DNA of 64,000 nucleotides. Origin: Caenorhabditis elegans (lineage: Eukaryota > Nematoda > Chromadorea > Rhabditida > Rhabditidae). The stretch is from contig NC_003280.10 in assembly GCF_000002985.6 (NCBI RefSeq), positions 3,840,501-3,904,500 of the forward strand, given 5' to 3'. The notes under the pieces were generated by a model. It worked only from the letters and a program-made list of their open reading frames with translations. It ran no database searches and was not told where the DNA came from. Shown here in pieces: positions 1 to 12,489 of this stretch. The translations under genes were made by a program, and so were the position numbers. The first letter of the stretch is position 1, and each line of letters starts with the position of its first letter.

Positions 1-848
1 ATCGAAATTTCTTCAATTTCTAGTATTCAGAGCTGGAAATACTTTCCAAATATGCGTGAACAGTTGCTCGATTTTCTGGATGACTCGAGTCAAGATTTTG
101 GGAACTTGCCAAGATCGAATCAACGTACCCATGTGTATGAAATTCATCGGGAATTATCTAATTTTTTGACAAATATTTCAGAACCTGCGTTCATGCCCGC
201 AGAGGTGATTTTGTGGATGTTGGCTTTCAGGCAGCCGACCCAGATTTTATCCGAAATTCTGTCAAGTATATTGCGGAAAATTTTATTCCAGAAATTGAAT
301 ACAAAAAAGTCCATCGAAAAGTTGTAATTTTCGGCGATGACCTGGAATTTATGAGAAGCTTATTTGAAAACTCTGTGGTGTCAACTGACGAGCCAGAATA
401 TATGTTCCCGGCAGAATACTATATATCTCAAAACTCACCAGCCGAAGATTTGACCTACTCGAAACAAAACTGTGATATCGTTCTGATTAGTGGTATGTTG
501 GGTTTTTATCTATTACCTATATATCTATTCAAGTTTTAGCGCCAAAATCTACATTCGGCTGGTGGATTGGGTATTTTTCAAAAGGAAATAAAGTATTCTA
601 TCGAGATATCCGATATGCAAAAGATCGGGGCTATGTAAGTACTCATATTTCCAAAACTGCCATAACTATTTTCAAAAAAACTTTCTTTGCACAATTATGT
701 AATTTTGGACCATTTTTGGTACAAAGTCTCAGACTATCTATTCCAGGACTGCGGACGAATAAACGAGAATGATTTCTACCCGTCTCACTGGGTTCCGTTG
801 AAGTTTTCCGCGTCGGATGTCATGACAATCGTCGAGAGTTTGCAATAA
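1..848 (+). CDS. Alpha-1,2-fucosyltransferase-like protein (GT11), 5' end outside window
   Basis: Four exons are visible: 1-134, 182-492, 540-634 and 747-848 (TAA). They join in frame and give the C-terminal 213 residues of a GT11-type fucosyltransferase. GT11 enzymes transfer fucose from GDP-fucose to galactose in the secretory pathway. Seen directly: CVHARRGDF at 186-212, the GT11 HxRRGDF nucleotide-sugar motif, with its first residues completed across the 135-181 intron; CDIVLIS followed by the conserved APKSTFGWWIGYFS across intron 493-539; and a cysteine-containing C-terminal exon. The start codon and the N-terminal membrane anchor lie upstream of position 1. No frame break is seen in the visible part. 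The donor sugar is known for the family; the acceptor cannot be told from sequence. Confidence 0.88.
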
Positions 849-1413
849 TTTTATGAGCGCCGGACATTTTGCGGGTCCCTTATTTATACTGTTAACTTTA
901 TTTTTGGTGGTTTTGAATAAATTTTTGACAAGCTGACATTTTTTGTGAAAAAATATTTTTCTCAATTTTTTGAGGGTTGAATCAAGAAAAATCTAGGAAT
1001 GGAAATCATGATGGCTTTAATAAAAATACCTGAAAACGTTTTTGGTGACGTTAAAAAAGAACTTTGCCGGTTTAGTTTGTACCGAAATGTTCTGATTTTG
1101 TACTGGGTAGTCCATGAGTACTGTAAAATTGCTGTAGCCTTCTGAAATATTCATTTTGGGATAATTTACACTTTTGACAACATGATTTTTTTCTTAAAAT
1201 CTCACCAATTTTTTTCACTGTTTTTTCAGAGTTTGCTGAAAATTGTTAAACTTGTTTTGGGTGTGTTGTTGTCAATCATAAATAATTTATTTCCAGGTTA
1301 TTGTATTGTGTTGGGTGAAAGATTACTGTAGGGGTACTGTAGCTTTCTGTAGTTTGGTTCTAACACTGTTTATTTAAATATTAAAAAATAACAAAACATT
1401 CACATAGAAAATC
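849..1413. other. Intergenic, convergent 3' ends
   Basis: This separates the convergent 3' ends of the GT11 gene and the minus-strand FkbM-like gene. It is AT-rich, with a few degenerate CTGTAG/TACTGTA words of the dispersed CTACAGTA repeat around 1110-1360. I see no exon-like frame. Confidence 0.5.
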
Positions 1414-2905
1414 CTAGAGAATATAGTTATGGGCACAGTTATCATCCTTGAAATTGAGCAGATAAAGACGCATGTGCTTTCCTTTTACTGGTCTGAAAAT
1501 TATAACATGTTTCTGGGATACAAGACACGTCGAGATTTCACGAGCCTGCCTTGAAAATTTGATTTTTACAAGCTGGAAGAAGGACGGGCTTGCCTGACAT
1601 AAAATCATAGAGCAAAAAAAGGAATTACCTAAAAATAGCATATCTTCGATCTTTCATCAGCTGAAAAATAAAGTCGTGAATCAGTTTTTTCTGGTGGGTG
1701 TCGGGAACATGAATCTGGAAAGGATTTTTTTTGAATTTATTAATTTCCATTTAAATCACAAACCTCAATATTGATTTGGCAAAATTTAATGTTATTTTTA
1801 TCAAATTCTCCACCATTATAGAAAAACTCAAACATTCCATATTCAGCGCCTTCTGCGTCCATCCACAGATCATCGATTACCTGAAATTTCAGTGTATTCA
1901 AGTTTTCAGTTTTTCCTAAAGTAATTTACAGTTCTATTGATCAATTTTGTCAGAAAATATATAATATCCACATTGACAACTGTTTTTGTAGTGTATGAAG
2001 CTGAAAATGGTTCAATGATTCAATGAAAATATGCTGATCAACTTACTATCAATTAGCACATTAGCTTCCGCAAGTCCAGGAGCTGCTCCGACTGCAAATG
2101 GAAAGTATTTTCCTGGGATACTTGTGTATAAATTTTCGTTGATTTCGTGCATGGGATCGGCCCCAAAGAACTCGGATCCTTCTGGTAGTTGCTGAAAACT
2201 GGATTCGTTAAATTAAATGGCTAGAACAACAAAACCTGAAGAAGCTTCTCCTCTGCTCCGGTATCATGTCCGATGCCCAGAGTGACTATGGTACTAGGTT
2301 GGTTCTGAGCAAAAAAGGTTGTCAAATTTTTCTCCACAAATTAAAATTTTAAATACCATTTTTGGAAGTATATGTCTTTTCGCCTCGTCAGAATTCAGAA
2401 AATCCAGAATTGGTAAATATTTCATTTCTTTGATATATTCGCATCTTCGGATCCCGTTGAACATGTTGTCCCAAAGCTAAAAAATCATTGTCTTTGAAAT
2501 TAGTATTTTGCTTTAAATGTGAAAAATGTACCGTGAAAACCTAATACAACTGTTATCTTATCTTGTGAAATTGAGTCGCAAACTTTGGAACAGTTTCATT
2601 CTATAAAAAAGACCAAACAATGTTAAATATTTCATTTCAGACCAAAGGATATCCCTATGAAGTTGAGGTAGGGACAAGTCTAAGCCTAAGCCTAAGCCTA
2701 AGCTTTAGCTACTTACCTCGTCTGGATAACCTTCAAAGTGTGAAATATTATTCATAAAACAACTGTGCCAAGCGTCATAGTTTTCCTCCATTGTCTTAAT
2801 TCCAGGATTTTTGGAACTGAATTGAAATCTCGACTGCGTCCGTATATAACACAGAAAAAATAGAAAAATAGTCGAGAAAAAAACTAAAGCTGAGCTTTGC
2901 CGCAT
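1414..2905 (-). CDS. FkbM-domain methyltransferase-like secreted or type II membrane protein
   Basis: Minus-strand exons in transcript order: 2905-2717, [2600-2562 doubtful], 2476-2357, 2304-2236, 2191-2047, 2000-1930, 1880-1764, 1714-1629 and 1492-1414. They give about 291 residues (304 with the doubtful exon). The N-terminus has a hydrophobic signal/anchor (residues ~5-20). The core reads TLGIGHDTGAEEKLLQ, FFGADPMHEINENLY, YFPFAVGAA, then IDDLWMDAEGAEYGMFEFF and HMRLYLLNF at the C-terminus. This is the pattern of the nematode-expanded FkbM (Methyltransf_21) family, with the GxGxD-like SAM loop and the WxDAEGAE motif. The substrate is unknown. The candidate second exon reads NETVPKFATQFHK, but the position where a donor is expected is AAG|ATAAGAT instead of GT, and every frame stops before the next GT. 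Exon 1 joins exon 3 in frame if it is skipped. The telomere-like repeat at 2680-2703 lies in intron 1. Confidence 0.82.
2680..2703. repeat. Interstitial telomeric repeat (TTAGGC)n
   Basis: Three to four tandem copies of TAAGCC, the complement of the nematode telomere unit TTAGGC, followed by a diverged copy. They lie in the first intron of the minus-strand FkbM-like gene. It is short and far from any chromosome end as far as this window shows. Confidence 0.85.
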
Positions 2906-3108
2906 TTTTGTGAAATTTAAATGAAAATGGAAATGACTTAAATAGCAAATCTGCTACACTTCAGCCTCAAAAATTCAGGAACGAGATAATCTTTTCTTTC
3001 TTTGATTTCAATCTGGATGGCGATGAGGATCGCCAGATAAGCACTCAAAGAAATTCTGCGAAACATTTGCCATTAAAGTTTCTAAAATTCGGCACCTGGC
3101 ATTCAACA

Positions 3109-5009
3109 ATGGACATAGTTCTTCAAAAGTTTAAAACTCGATGTTTTATTTTCTCCCAGCAACTCTTATCAAAAAGACACGGTTTTGACCGCATCGATCG
3201 GATTGCGTTACTGGCAGTTTTTGTGGTGGCACTGATCAATTACATCTCTTTCCCAGAGCGGAGAAAGTTTCAGTAAGCTTTGAAAAATTTTTCTAATTCC
3301 AGTAATAATTTTTTTTAGAATACCAGCAGAGTTATATGCATATTCTCCAGCTATTCTACCATATAAGGAGTTCTTCTTTCCGTGAGTTGTTCGCCTCTGT
3401 CAAATCATAGTAAAAATCCTATTGGGGTATTTTTTAGTTTATCTAATGTTAATAAAATTACAGGGAGTTGTTTTTGGCAATTTTTATTCCAACGAATTTT
3501 TTTATATTTTGTACTGAGAAATAAAAAATCTCGTTAGTTTTTAAAAAATGTCCGGAGAGTTTCTTGTGTTCGATATAACTTTGATATCTAGTAAAATAAA
3601 TTCTTTGATTTTCAGTATAAAATCTAAATTTATCGGAAATAAATGTCAATTGCAATAATTTTTTTTCAAAAGTTTAAACGGTATTCTGTCTAACAGCATT
3701 TGAATAATACTTGTGTTCAGTAATCCGACAGTACCCCTACATTACTTCGACACCATTTAGAATTTCAAAATTTTCAAATTCAGAGACACAATTTGAGTTG
3801 TCAATGTGCGTTGCACCACTCTAGAGGATGAGCCGAAGTGGTTGACTGCGTACAGTATTATTACAGTAATCCTATAGCTCCTCTACAGTATCTCGGTACT
3901 ATTCCCGGCAAGCTCTGACCGTAAACTTCTAGTTTTGCCAAAACTACAGAACTATTACAGTACACTACAGCTCCACTACAGCATCTCGATACTGTCCCAC
4001 ACCAGCCCCATATAACTTTTCAAAAGCTCAAGAGACATTGTTTCCAAAACTACAGTACTCCTACAGTACTTTTTCTAATAAAATGTTTTCAGAACTCGAG
4101 ATGTTCAAATCCTAATCCAAGGAATCGAACATTCCCCTGCCACGTTCACACTTCCAACATCCGGCCAGATATTTTGCTTCGTTGAAACTTCTACAAAATA
4201 TTACAAAGACCGTGTCCCATCAGTTGCCTCCACGTGGCTTCCAAGGTGTGATCACGGACGATTCTTTACAAAAACTCATCTTCCTTACCCTGACATTGCA
4301 TATTCTACAGTTTACCGAAATCTAAGGGATACCTATGATGATTTGTTCCGAAAATCAATATTCAGTTTGTATTACTCATATACCAGCATTTCAAAACATT
4401 TTGATTGGTACCTGAAGACAGATGATGATACATTTGTGGCAATGGATCATTTAAGGGAGTATCTAAACACTTTGAATCCAGCAGAACCTTTATACTTGGG
4501 ATATCGATTAGCACCTTTCATGGTAGGTTGATTGCAGGAAAGGACAGAATTAACTGAAAAGTTGTTTTCATTCCAGAACAATGGCTACAATTCTGGAGGC
4601 TCCGGGTACATTTTGTCGAACGCAGCAATGCGAATGTTTGTGGAACAACTCTACCACAACGTAAGGCTATGTCCTTACGATAGAGGAGAGGATCGAGGAA
4701 TGGGAAGATGCCTAGAATCAGTTGGAATCACACCTTCGGATACTAGAGACGATCAGGAGTTGAACCGATTTATGCCATTCAGACCGGCCGAAATACCCAT
4801 TATTGGTTCCAAGTGGCATTATTTTCCATTGAAAGTGGGTTGATATGGCCCGAAACCTTCAAATAATTATTTTTCAGTATCCATTCATATCGAAAAAGTT
4901 TGTGACACTTCATCGAGTTCCTCCGGAAATGATGATATCCCTCGACAAATCACTTTATTCAGAAAACGGAGAACCAACATTTAATGTTACAGATTTCTTC
5001 AATTATTAA
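3109..5009 (+). CDS. Core-1 beta-1,3-galactosyltransferase-like protein (C1GALT type, GT31)
   Basis: Exons 3109-3272, 3319-3381, 4093-4522, 4577-4834 and 4878-5009 give 348 residues. A type II signal anchor lies at about residues 29-46 (ALLAVFVVALINYISF), as expected for a Golgi enzyme. Family signatures: FCFVETSTKYY, ASTWLPRCDHGRFF, the DxD-type metal/UDP-Gal site in WYLKTDDDTFVAMD, PLYLGYR, and SGGSGYILSNAAMRMF, which parallels the SGGAGYVLS segment of C1GALT. Length and order match C1GALT paralogues, which build Gal-beta1,3-GalNAc on O-glycans; acceptor use here is unknown. An upstream in-frame ATG at 3067 would add 14 residues; I chose 3109 because it leaves a short cytosolic tail before the anchor. 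Intron 2 (3382-4092) is unusually long and repeat-filled. No break is seen. Confidence 0.9.
3720..4080 (+). repeat. CTACAGTA-type dispersed repeat in intron
   Basis: Many short copies of (C)TACAGTA with CTCGGTACT/CTCGATACTG variants lie in intron 2 of the C1GALT-like gene. The same words recur at 6398-6505 and 33480-34060. Confidence 0.7.
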
Positions 5010-5782
5010 TTTTTTTAAAGATGATGTAGTTTTTAGCGATAATTTTTGAAGATAATGTTTTAATTATTAAATAGTTTTTCAAAAATAAATTTTTGTTCTC
5101 TTTGTTGCTTCTAATGTAAATCTGAAAATACTTAACATTTGTTCAGTCAAAAACCTTGGTGTTTACTTCAGTTGTGTCGATTTTGAAATTTTTCTTTAAC
5201 GAGTTTATGCAAGACTAGTCTATTAAGTTTTTCTGGATTTGTTAATAAAAAATAGATGTTGAAATGCAAACTGATCAGCGTATTGAATGCTGTTGTGTTC
5301 TGGAATTTTTCATTAACGAATCCAGAAATAAACCTGAATAGATATTAATCAGCAGGCTGGACTTTTTCACGCTTCTTTTTATTTTCGAGAAAAGATTGTA
5401 GGAGATATTATAGAGTTCGATAGAGATCAATATTTAGAGAAAGTCGAGACATGTTTCAGGTAAAGAAATTATTGCAAAATAAAACAAAATTTTTTGAAAA
5501 AGAACAAAATGTTGAGCATTCAAACATATTAAGAAATTTGGAACGAATTGGCTAATCAGTTAGGCTTAAAGGCCCTAAAATGTGACAAACCACAAAACTG
5601 CACATTTGCAGTTGATTTGGTATCATGCATATATACAATTAAATTTTATTTTCAAAAAGAAAAATTTGATGGTTTTAGAAAAAAGTGAAGTCCCTCTTTT
5701 CTATTTTTACCGAGAAATTTTTAGCGCGCAACATCCGTGTAGACCTGGGCGGCACGAGATTTTGTAGATATTATCGGCTTCA
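5010..5782. other. Intergenic between two glycosyltransferase genes
   Basis: AT-rich. An AATAAA near 5085 could serve as poly(A) signal for the C1GALT-like gene. The stretch 5582-5767 has no splice or family support. I see no other gene. Confidence 0.5.
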
Positions 5783-5827
5783 TTGAAATGGAACAAGGCT
5801 TCACAAGCCTGCCAATCTCACTTTGCC

Positions 5828-7545
5828 ATGGACATCCCGATCAAAATGAAAAAAGTTCAACGAACGGGTACTTTAATTCTCTCAATGATTTTTATTCTAA
5901 TTATAATTTTGTACAAGAACTATTCAAACGGACGTTGCACGGAGCCTAAGTCCAAAAACTACAATTCTAAATATTGCATAAATGAAATGGATCGATTTGA
6001 TTGGTATTCCATGAAAAATCAAAACTCGGTGAGTTTTTTCAAAATTTGAGCTTCATATTTCAATTTTCAATTACAGTCTATACCCGCCACAGAAGTTAGC
6101 ACTCTGTACGCTTATAAATTTGAGCATGAAATCACAATTACACTATCATCCTGGAAATTTATTGGGTAATTCTGAAAATATATAAACTTTCAACATAGTT
6201 TTTTAGCTACCGAGTTCACTGCCGGTACGTCGATAAGGATGGCGCAGAAATTGGTCGTCCCTATGAAACTTTTTCATATCCGGAGTTTGTGGTAAATTGC
6301 CCGAAGCGAGACGGAACTTATGAAATTGGGTTGAGTGTAGAGGAGTTTGGAAGCTTCAAACCATTACCAATAATTTATCGCGTGTTGAAAAGTAGGTTTT
6401 TGTACCCCTACAGTAATCCTACAGTACCCCTACAGTATTTCTACAGTACCCCTACAGTAACCCTACATAAATTTTACACTCCCACAATACTCCTACAGTA
6501 TTTATAATACACCTAATTTAAAATTTCTCAAATTCAGAACCCTTATTTGAATTGTCCATGTGCGTTGCACCACTCTATGGAGACGAGCCGAAATGGTTGA
6601 TGTTTATAGAAATGATTGAACACTACAAACTACAGGTAAGACCTCACTCCGGCCTACGCAGGCAGACCTTTTCTGTGCATACCTCATTAAATTTTTTTCA
6701 GGGTGTTGAGCATTTTTATAACTACATCCATGAGATTTCGGATTATGACTCTAAAGTTATTGACTACTACGCCGGACTTGGAATCGTCGAGAATCACTAT
6801 CTCCTCGAGAAAGGTCTGAGAACTGATCGTCATCGGCATATCAATGAAGTTGTGGTAAGTACTTTAGGAGTCTCGCAAACTGAAAAATTTGGAAAGCTTG
6901 AAGGACTGCAACATCTGGTCTCGAGGTCACTCAAAATGGACAATCTTCGCTGATTTAGACGAGCGTCTAGTGATGACCGACTACCCGGGAACAATCTTGA
7001 ACTATATCCGAGAAGTGGACGATGAGAAAATCGGTAGCTTGAAGTTCAGACAGCAATGGATATTGAAGACAGAGCTGATGCCACAGGAATATGAAGGAAA
7101 AGATCAGGTGAATATAGTGCTAGGCTTAACTTTTAGAAAATAATGATTCAGCTGCTGCAATGGATGGCGGCTCACCGCTGGCACAATTCAACCGGAATCG
7201 CCCGTCCTGGACACACAACCAAATGTATTGTGGACTCAACAAAAGTATTCATAATGTCAATTCATCTAGTAATTGAATTCTTCCCCGGGAATGGGTACTA
7301 TGAGAAAGAGCTCAAGCCTGAAGAGGGACTCGTCAGGTATTTTTTGTTATTTTTTACTTATAATATTTTTCAATTTCAGACACTATCGTGACCAATCACT
7401 TGGAGAATGGGGAGAGAAGTGGTTGAAAACCGTGATGGAATTCGGTCCTCTGAGAAATACTGACTATCCTAGAAAGTATATAGGAAATCTCACGGAAAAT
7501 GTTGTAAATACTGCTGCAATTGTATACGGGAATCTAATTATTTAA
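5828..7545 (+). CDS. Glycosyltransferase family 92 protein
   Basis: Eight exons (5828-6028, 6077-6165, 6207-6391, 6538-6635, 6702-6854, 6904-7107, 7152-7336, 7380-7545) give 426 residues. The N-terminus has a type II anchor (LILSMIFILIIILY). GT92 (formerly DUF23) hallmarks are present: CVAPLYGDEPKWLMF, DCNIWSRGHSKWTIFADLDERL with its DxD-like DLDER, RQQW, and the C-terminal HYRDQS segment. Known GT92 members (for example nematode galt-1) are UDP-galactose transferases acting on fucosylated N-glycans; the acceptor here is not predictable. The exon 6 acceptor (TTGAAG before 6904) has a poor polypyrimidine tract but is the only one that keeps frame and motif. An in-frame ATG at 5783 would add 15 residues. 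The gene appears intact. Confidence 0.88.
6398..6505 (+). repeat. CTACAGTA tandem tract in GT92 intron 3
   Basis: About nine degenerate tandem copies of CCTACAGTA(CCC) fill the intron between 6391 and 6538. Same repeat type as 3720-4080 and 33480-34060. Confidence 0.75.
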
Positions 7546-8595
7546 TTTTTAAATTTATGTGGCTTTATTTTTTTGTACGTTTAACATGTACTTTCTTTCA
7601 ATTTTCATTGGCACAATTTTAATATTACATAAAGCTATAGTGATAATGGTTAATTAATTTTCAGAAAAAAATAAAGATGGAGTACTGAAATCTGAGACAT
7701 TTCAGACCCAAAATGGCACAAAACGATCGAATTTTGAAATGCGGTTCAAAGTTTTGAAAAAACGTTTATTTTCAGGTGAAACATCAAATTTTGCTAACTT
7801 TCTGAAACTAATAAGTATGTAGATCAGAGTAATGGTACTATTTTAAAAAGCAACCTATTCAATCTGACCTAATATTCAAGCGACACATCGCTTCTGAAAA
7901 TAGTGTCAACGCGCCGGGTCTTTTCGGAGATCAATATCTTTTTCCCTTTTCACTGCAACCAAACTACAATATTCCGTCCTCCCGTTGTGTACTTTTTTTT
8001 TTTTTCAGAACATGTTTATTATTCCTTTACAACAGCAATTAACAACGGGCGACTAAGGGTGATTTTCGAGCAAGTAGCAAGTGGGAAAGGATCTTCGAAA
8101 TTCCAGGAATATTTTTTTGCACTGTAGATTCATTGAAAACTCGAAAACTGATAAATATCTATTGAATCTTCTCTACTCACCGTACCTTTGTGACCCTATT
8201 AGACATCTCGTCTAAATAATTTGTGTCATGGTCGATTTTCAAAAAAAAAACCCTCGAAAATATAATTTAGATACTCTGAAAGGCTGAAATTGCTTTGATC
8301 AAGTTGGATGGCGATATGTTCATTTTTGGAGCAGTCTCTTGCATCTTCCACATATTTCTCGAAGCTTTTCGACCTATCCTGAAGTTCCCAATTGTTCCCA
8401 ATTTTTTCTAGAATTTCCCATTAAATTTACAGATTTAAACAAATCCAGAATTTTCAGGAGTACTCTAAAGTTTCCTGGAAGTATTAATAATAACAAGAAG
8501 TACGCAAGTATTTTGGGGCAAATGGGATTTAAGTCGCAGTGAAATTGATTTTTAATTATCAATAATTTATTTGGTTACAGATAATTACATAATAT
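7546..8595. other. Intergenic with dispersed repeat copy
   Basis: At 7676-7800 is a copy of a dispersed element (GGAGTACTGAAATCTGAGAC..., GACCCAAAATGGCACAAAACG...), also present at 28060-28245. The stretch 7903-8127 is open for 74 codons but has no recognisable motif or flanking splice logic, so I do not call it a gene. The outer edge of the inverted duplication begins at about 8590. Confidence 0.55.
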
Positions 8596-9939
8596 TTATA
8601 TAGGCATGCCAACCTTCAGATGCAGGCAAATCAAGTCGTGATAAATGTTCTGAAAGTATATCAAGTATAAAATTGAATTGAAAATAAATTAAATACCGTC
8701 ACTGTTACAATTTGCAATGTTATATTCCCGAGTCGAATTGCTATGTCACAATCGTCCATTTTAAGTTGATTCTGATAATAATAAATTTAATGAAAATTAA
8801 TTTCATTACAAAAATTCTCACTTTATAATAATTCCTTAATGCTGAACTGACTCCATCATAATGATCCTCAGCTACAGTTTTCATTGTCCGAGAAGTTGAG
8901 AAAAATCCCAGTTTCCAAATGCAAAAGGCTTTGAACGCTGCGAACTCGTAGATGTTCAGCTTCAACTCAGCGAATGCGGAGCCCAGAGTTGACTTGACTT
9001 GTTGGAGGAATTCAGTTAGTCTGCTGGAACAAGAACTCTATATTTTAATCATTAAGCTTAAATACCCACTCATCTCGTCCTGAAACTTCTTTAAAACAAT
9101 CTATATCCGAGACCGAATAAGCACGAACAGAGTCAATCCATACATTGGCGAATTGAACATATTTCAGTAAAACCTTGAGATCTTCCTGTTCCAAGTGATC
9201 TACCCCCGGACAGTCAATACATGCTTCCATTGCAGAACCGTGTTCATGAGCAGTTATTATCATCAGCTCGTTGAATGATTTTGCAAGGAGAATGTTCTGA
9301 AATATTTAAATTTTGGCTTGAATACTCAGCGGGAGTTCAAATTGCTTATTGGTCGGAAATTGACCAACCTTTGACACATTTCTCCTTTTTTGACTCATTG
9401 TCTTCTCAACTTCTTCCAGATAAAATTGCAGCAGATCTTCATGATGAATCTTCAGAATTTTGCTGAATCCAGAGTATGTCTGTGGAGAATTTGATCTTGA
9501 AGTTGATGAAGAATTTGAAGATCCGCTTGACGGAATACTTCTTTGACTTGATGCTTCGTTTCCTTAAATATCCATGATTTTAGAGCCTAGTAGTTTACTA
9601 CATACCTCTGCTCATTCCTGCTTTCAGACAATTGGTGTAACGGCACGCACGGCATAGAATCTTTCGCTCTGAAATAATGTTAACTATCTCTAGAAAATCA
9701 GAACTCAGAATCTTACCATAGGAAGTTGCACAGTTATTGTTTCGACTACATGCATATTGATTTTCTGTAGTCCTTCGGAAAAATGCAGCACACGCAGCAC
9801 AAGAATTGACTCCAAAGTGCATGCTAGTGTTTTTGACATCATTGCAAACCAGACATGGACCTGCATTTGTTTTTATTTATTTGACTCAAGTTATAATTAT
9901 ATCATTTGAATTAGAAAGCTCACCATAAAATACGTTCAT
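8596..9939 (-). CDS. Nuclear hormone receptor (left copy A)
   Basis: Eight exons in transcript order (9939-9924, 9860-9717, 9668-9606, 9562-9369, 9296-9070, 9023-8822, 8771-8697, 8649-8596) give 324 residues. The zinc-finger DNA-binding domain is complete: CLVCND, VNSCAACAAFFRRT (P-box region), CSRNNNC, and LCRACRYTNCLKAGM (second finger). A Ser-rich hinge (SSGSSNSSSTSRS) leads into a ligand-binding domain of the nematode-expanded type, with an FSKILKIHHEDLLQFY helix and NVWIDSVRAYS. It presumably acts in the nucleus as a ligand-regulated transcription factor; ligand and targets are unknown. The first coding exon is only 16 bp. It is paired with 26397-27743, where the same hinge carries a stop codon. 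Confidence 0.9.
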
Positions 9940-12489
9940 TATTGAAGCGCAAATTGAAAATGAGTGAAATTCGGCGACTCACTTGCTACCCGTAAAATTG
10001 CATGAGAACTTTAATCTAAGGGTTCATCAAGAATATCCATCGCGCCTTTTCGTTCGGGAATATGTAGGCCAATATATTAGAAGATTGAGTATTCATTGCC
10101 TCATTATGAAAATTTTAAAGTATGGAAGGGTTCCATGAAAGATGAAAACTTACCTCCACAAGCTCTGACTTGGTCAAGTTGGAAAATTTTGCATGTTTTC
10201 AAATTTTTGAACCGACATAACTTTTTTGAGAAAATTCCAGAACGTCTCATCAAAAAGAAATCATGCCATTCAGGTCCCCTACCTAGAAGAAGTTTCTGTG
10301 ATATTTGGAAAATGAAGTATTAAAGAAGTTTTTATTACCTGTCGGAGTTGTCTTGTATGCTTTGCAAATACTTTTTTTTTGGTTGCCTGTAATTTTACTT
10401 CCATATGTATATTTGAGAATTTTTGGAGAAAATCTTCAAAATCATTGCTATTCTTACAAACATCACGAAGAGAGTACTATCTTCACTTTAATCTACAATA
10501 ATGCGCCTAGGTTTTTAAGTGGTTAAGTACACTCCGAACGTTTTTTAAAAATAGTTAATAATGTTATCAGATACAGCACAACCAAAAACGTTTATAGCTC
10601 TAATTAAAGTATTGAATTCTTTTCTCAAAATATTGCAAATAACTTTTTTCGAAATGCATCAAATTTTGAGATTTGAAATTATATTTACATATCTGTGTCT
10701 TCCGGTCGTGTATTGTAATTCAATTTTTCACAAAAAAAACTTTAAAACTTGACTTAAATATTTTTAATTTTTCTCAATTTTCTCAACTTGAGAAAAATGA
10801 AAAGATCAAGGTAGCCGTCAAATAATTTTTGCGGAAAAGATCCAAAAATTAGATACTTCTCGAAAGGTTTCTTGACTGAAAACATCAAATCTATTTTCGG
10901 ATCTTTGTGTTGTAGATGCAGTGAGTTCCAAGCTGTTTGCCCAGTATATGCATACATCCGTTCCAAAAATAGTGAATCAAAAATTACAATAAAAATTATT
11001 ACAGTAACTTACAGAAGAAATGTGCAATTGACACCTGTGGATTGGTGTAGAAACTCCTGTTTTGGTGCACTAAAATTTAAAGTTTTGAAATAAAAATGAA
11101 AAGTTCAAATTCGCATTAAAAGTACTTTAAGGAATATATGTTCAATTCCTTATATATTTCAGATACCACTTTGTTTCAAATTGCTTTTAGCACTTCGAGC
11201 AAATTATTCATATAAAATTATTTAGTAACTGCTGAAGAAACGTGAAAATTTGAAACATATAAAATTTTTGGAAAATTATGGGTTTTTTAAAAATAAAACT
11301 AGTGTATTCTAAGTATTTATAAAGAAGCTGAAACATGTTTGAAAACAATTAAATACCGGTTGAGATGACCAATGTACATGCAATTAATACAAACACCAAG
11401 TCTAAAACGTCTCGTGACCTCCAACTGCGTGTACTGTGGATGGATGTGTTAGATAGGGTGTCCTTAAAGAATTAGGAGAGTAGCATTGAGGATGTAGCTC
11501 ACACATGGTTGAGATAATGTGCTAATTTTCTTTACAGATGAGCTCGTTATATTGATCAGAAAGTGATGATGCCAAAGGTCTCAGGGATAGGCGAACATTA
11601 TGACTGATAAAACGAAATGAAAACAGGTTTCCTTGCACAAAACTACTTGAATACAGTACTCATCTTCAAAAAGGGTAGATTTGAAACTTTCCCAACGTGA
11701 TATGGGAATTTAGTTTATCTCAAATTCCCAAAACCCTTTTTTAACTTCAAAAATTTTAGGCCAGCCGTGTCTGTAATTCGATGGATTTTTCGGAAAAGAT
11801 CCGATAATTAGATATCTAGTTCCCTTAGACGGCCGCAAGAACTTTATGAATCCTTGTTCAAACTACATGACAAGCTATTCTTCACATGCATACACCAATT
11901 CCAAAAAAATTTAGTGGACTGTTGAAAAATATTCACATTTCAAGCCTGCGACAATTTTGAAGTACTGGGTGAAAATGAACGTTTGGAAAATAGAATGAGG
12001 AGTTATTAAACATTTGGCGTAAATAATATATTTTTGATTTCTTACTCGGCATTCGGCTCTAGCTTCTTGCCCAAGTTGCGCCCAAAAATACTAATTTGGA
12101 TAAGAAGCTGGTTAAACTTGGGCAAAAGTTGGGCAATACTTTAGCAACTTTAGGCCAACCTTTTATTGTTTCGTCTCAATTGTGGGTAGAAGTTTGGCAA
12201 AAGTTGAGTGAATCTGGGGTTAAACTTTGGTGAAGTCCGAATCCAAGTAAAATATTATTAAATTTTTTAATTGATAAGCGCCACTGTTCAGTCGAATATA
12301 ATACATTTTTGAATACACAAATAATGATCAAAGTAAATTCATTAATTTAAAACATCAAGAAACAACACTTCTCGTGACCCCCCGCCTTTTGGCCCCGCAC
12401 CTTTAGATGAGAAAGATAAGGATGTCCTTTAAGAATTTCGAACGTAGCATCGGGTACTCTTCAAGATCTTTCATTTATTCAATAACAAG
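9940..12489. other. Intergenic, mostly shared with the opposite arm
   Basis: The shared upstream region of the divergent nhr-A and nhr-B genes. 10020-11100 and 12050-12480 have reverse-complement counterparts in the right arm. 11100-12000 seems largely specific to this arm. Scattered open frames (for example 10305-10526, mirrored at 25782-26009) have no recognisable product, and I treat them as non-coding or relic. Confidence 0.5.
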
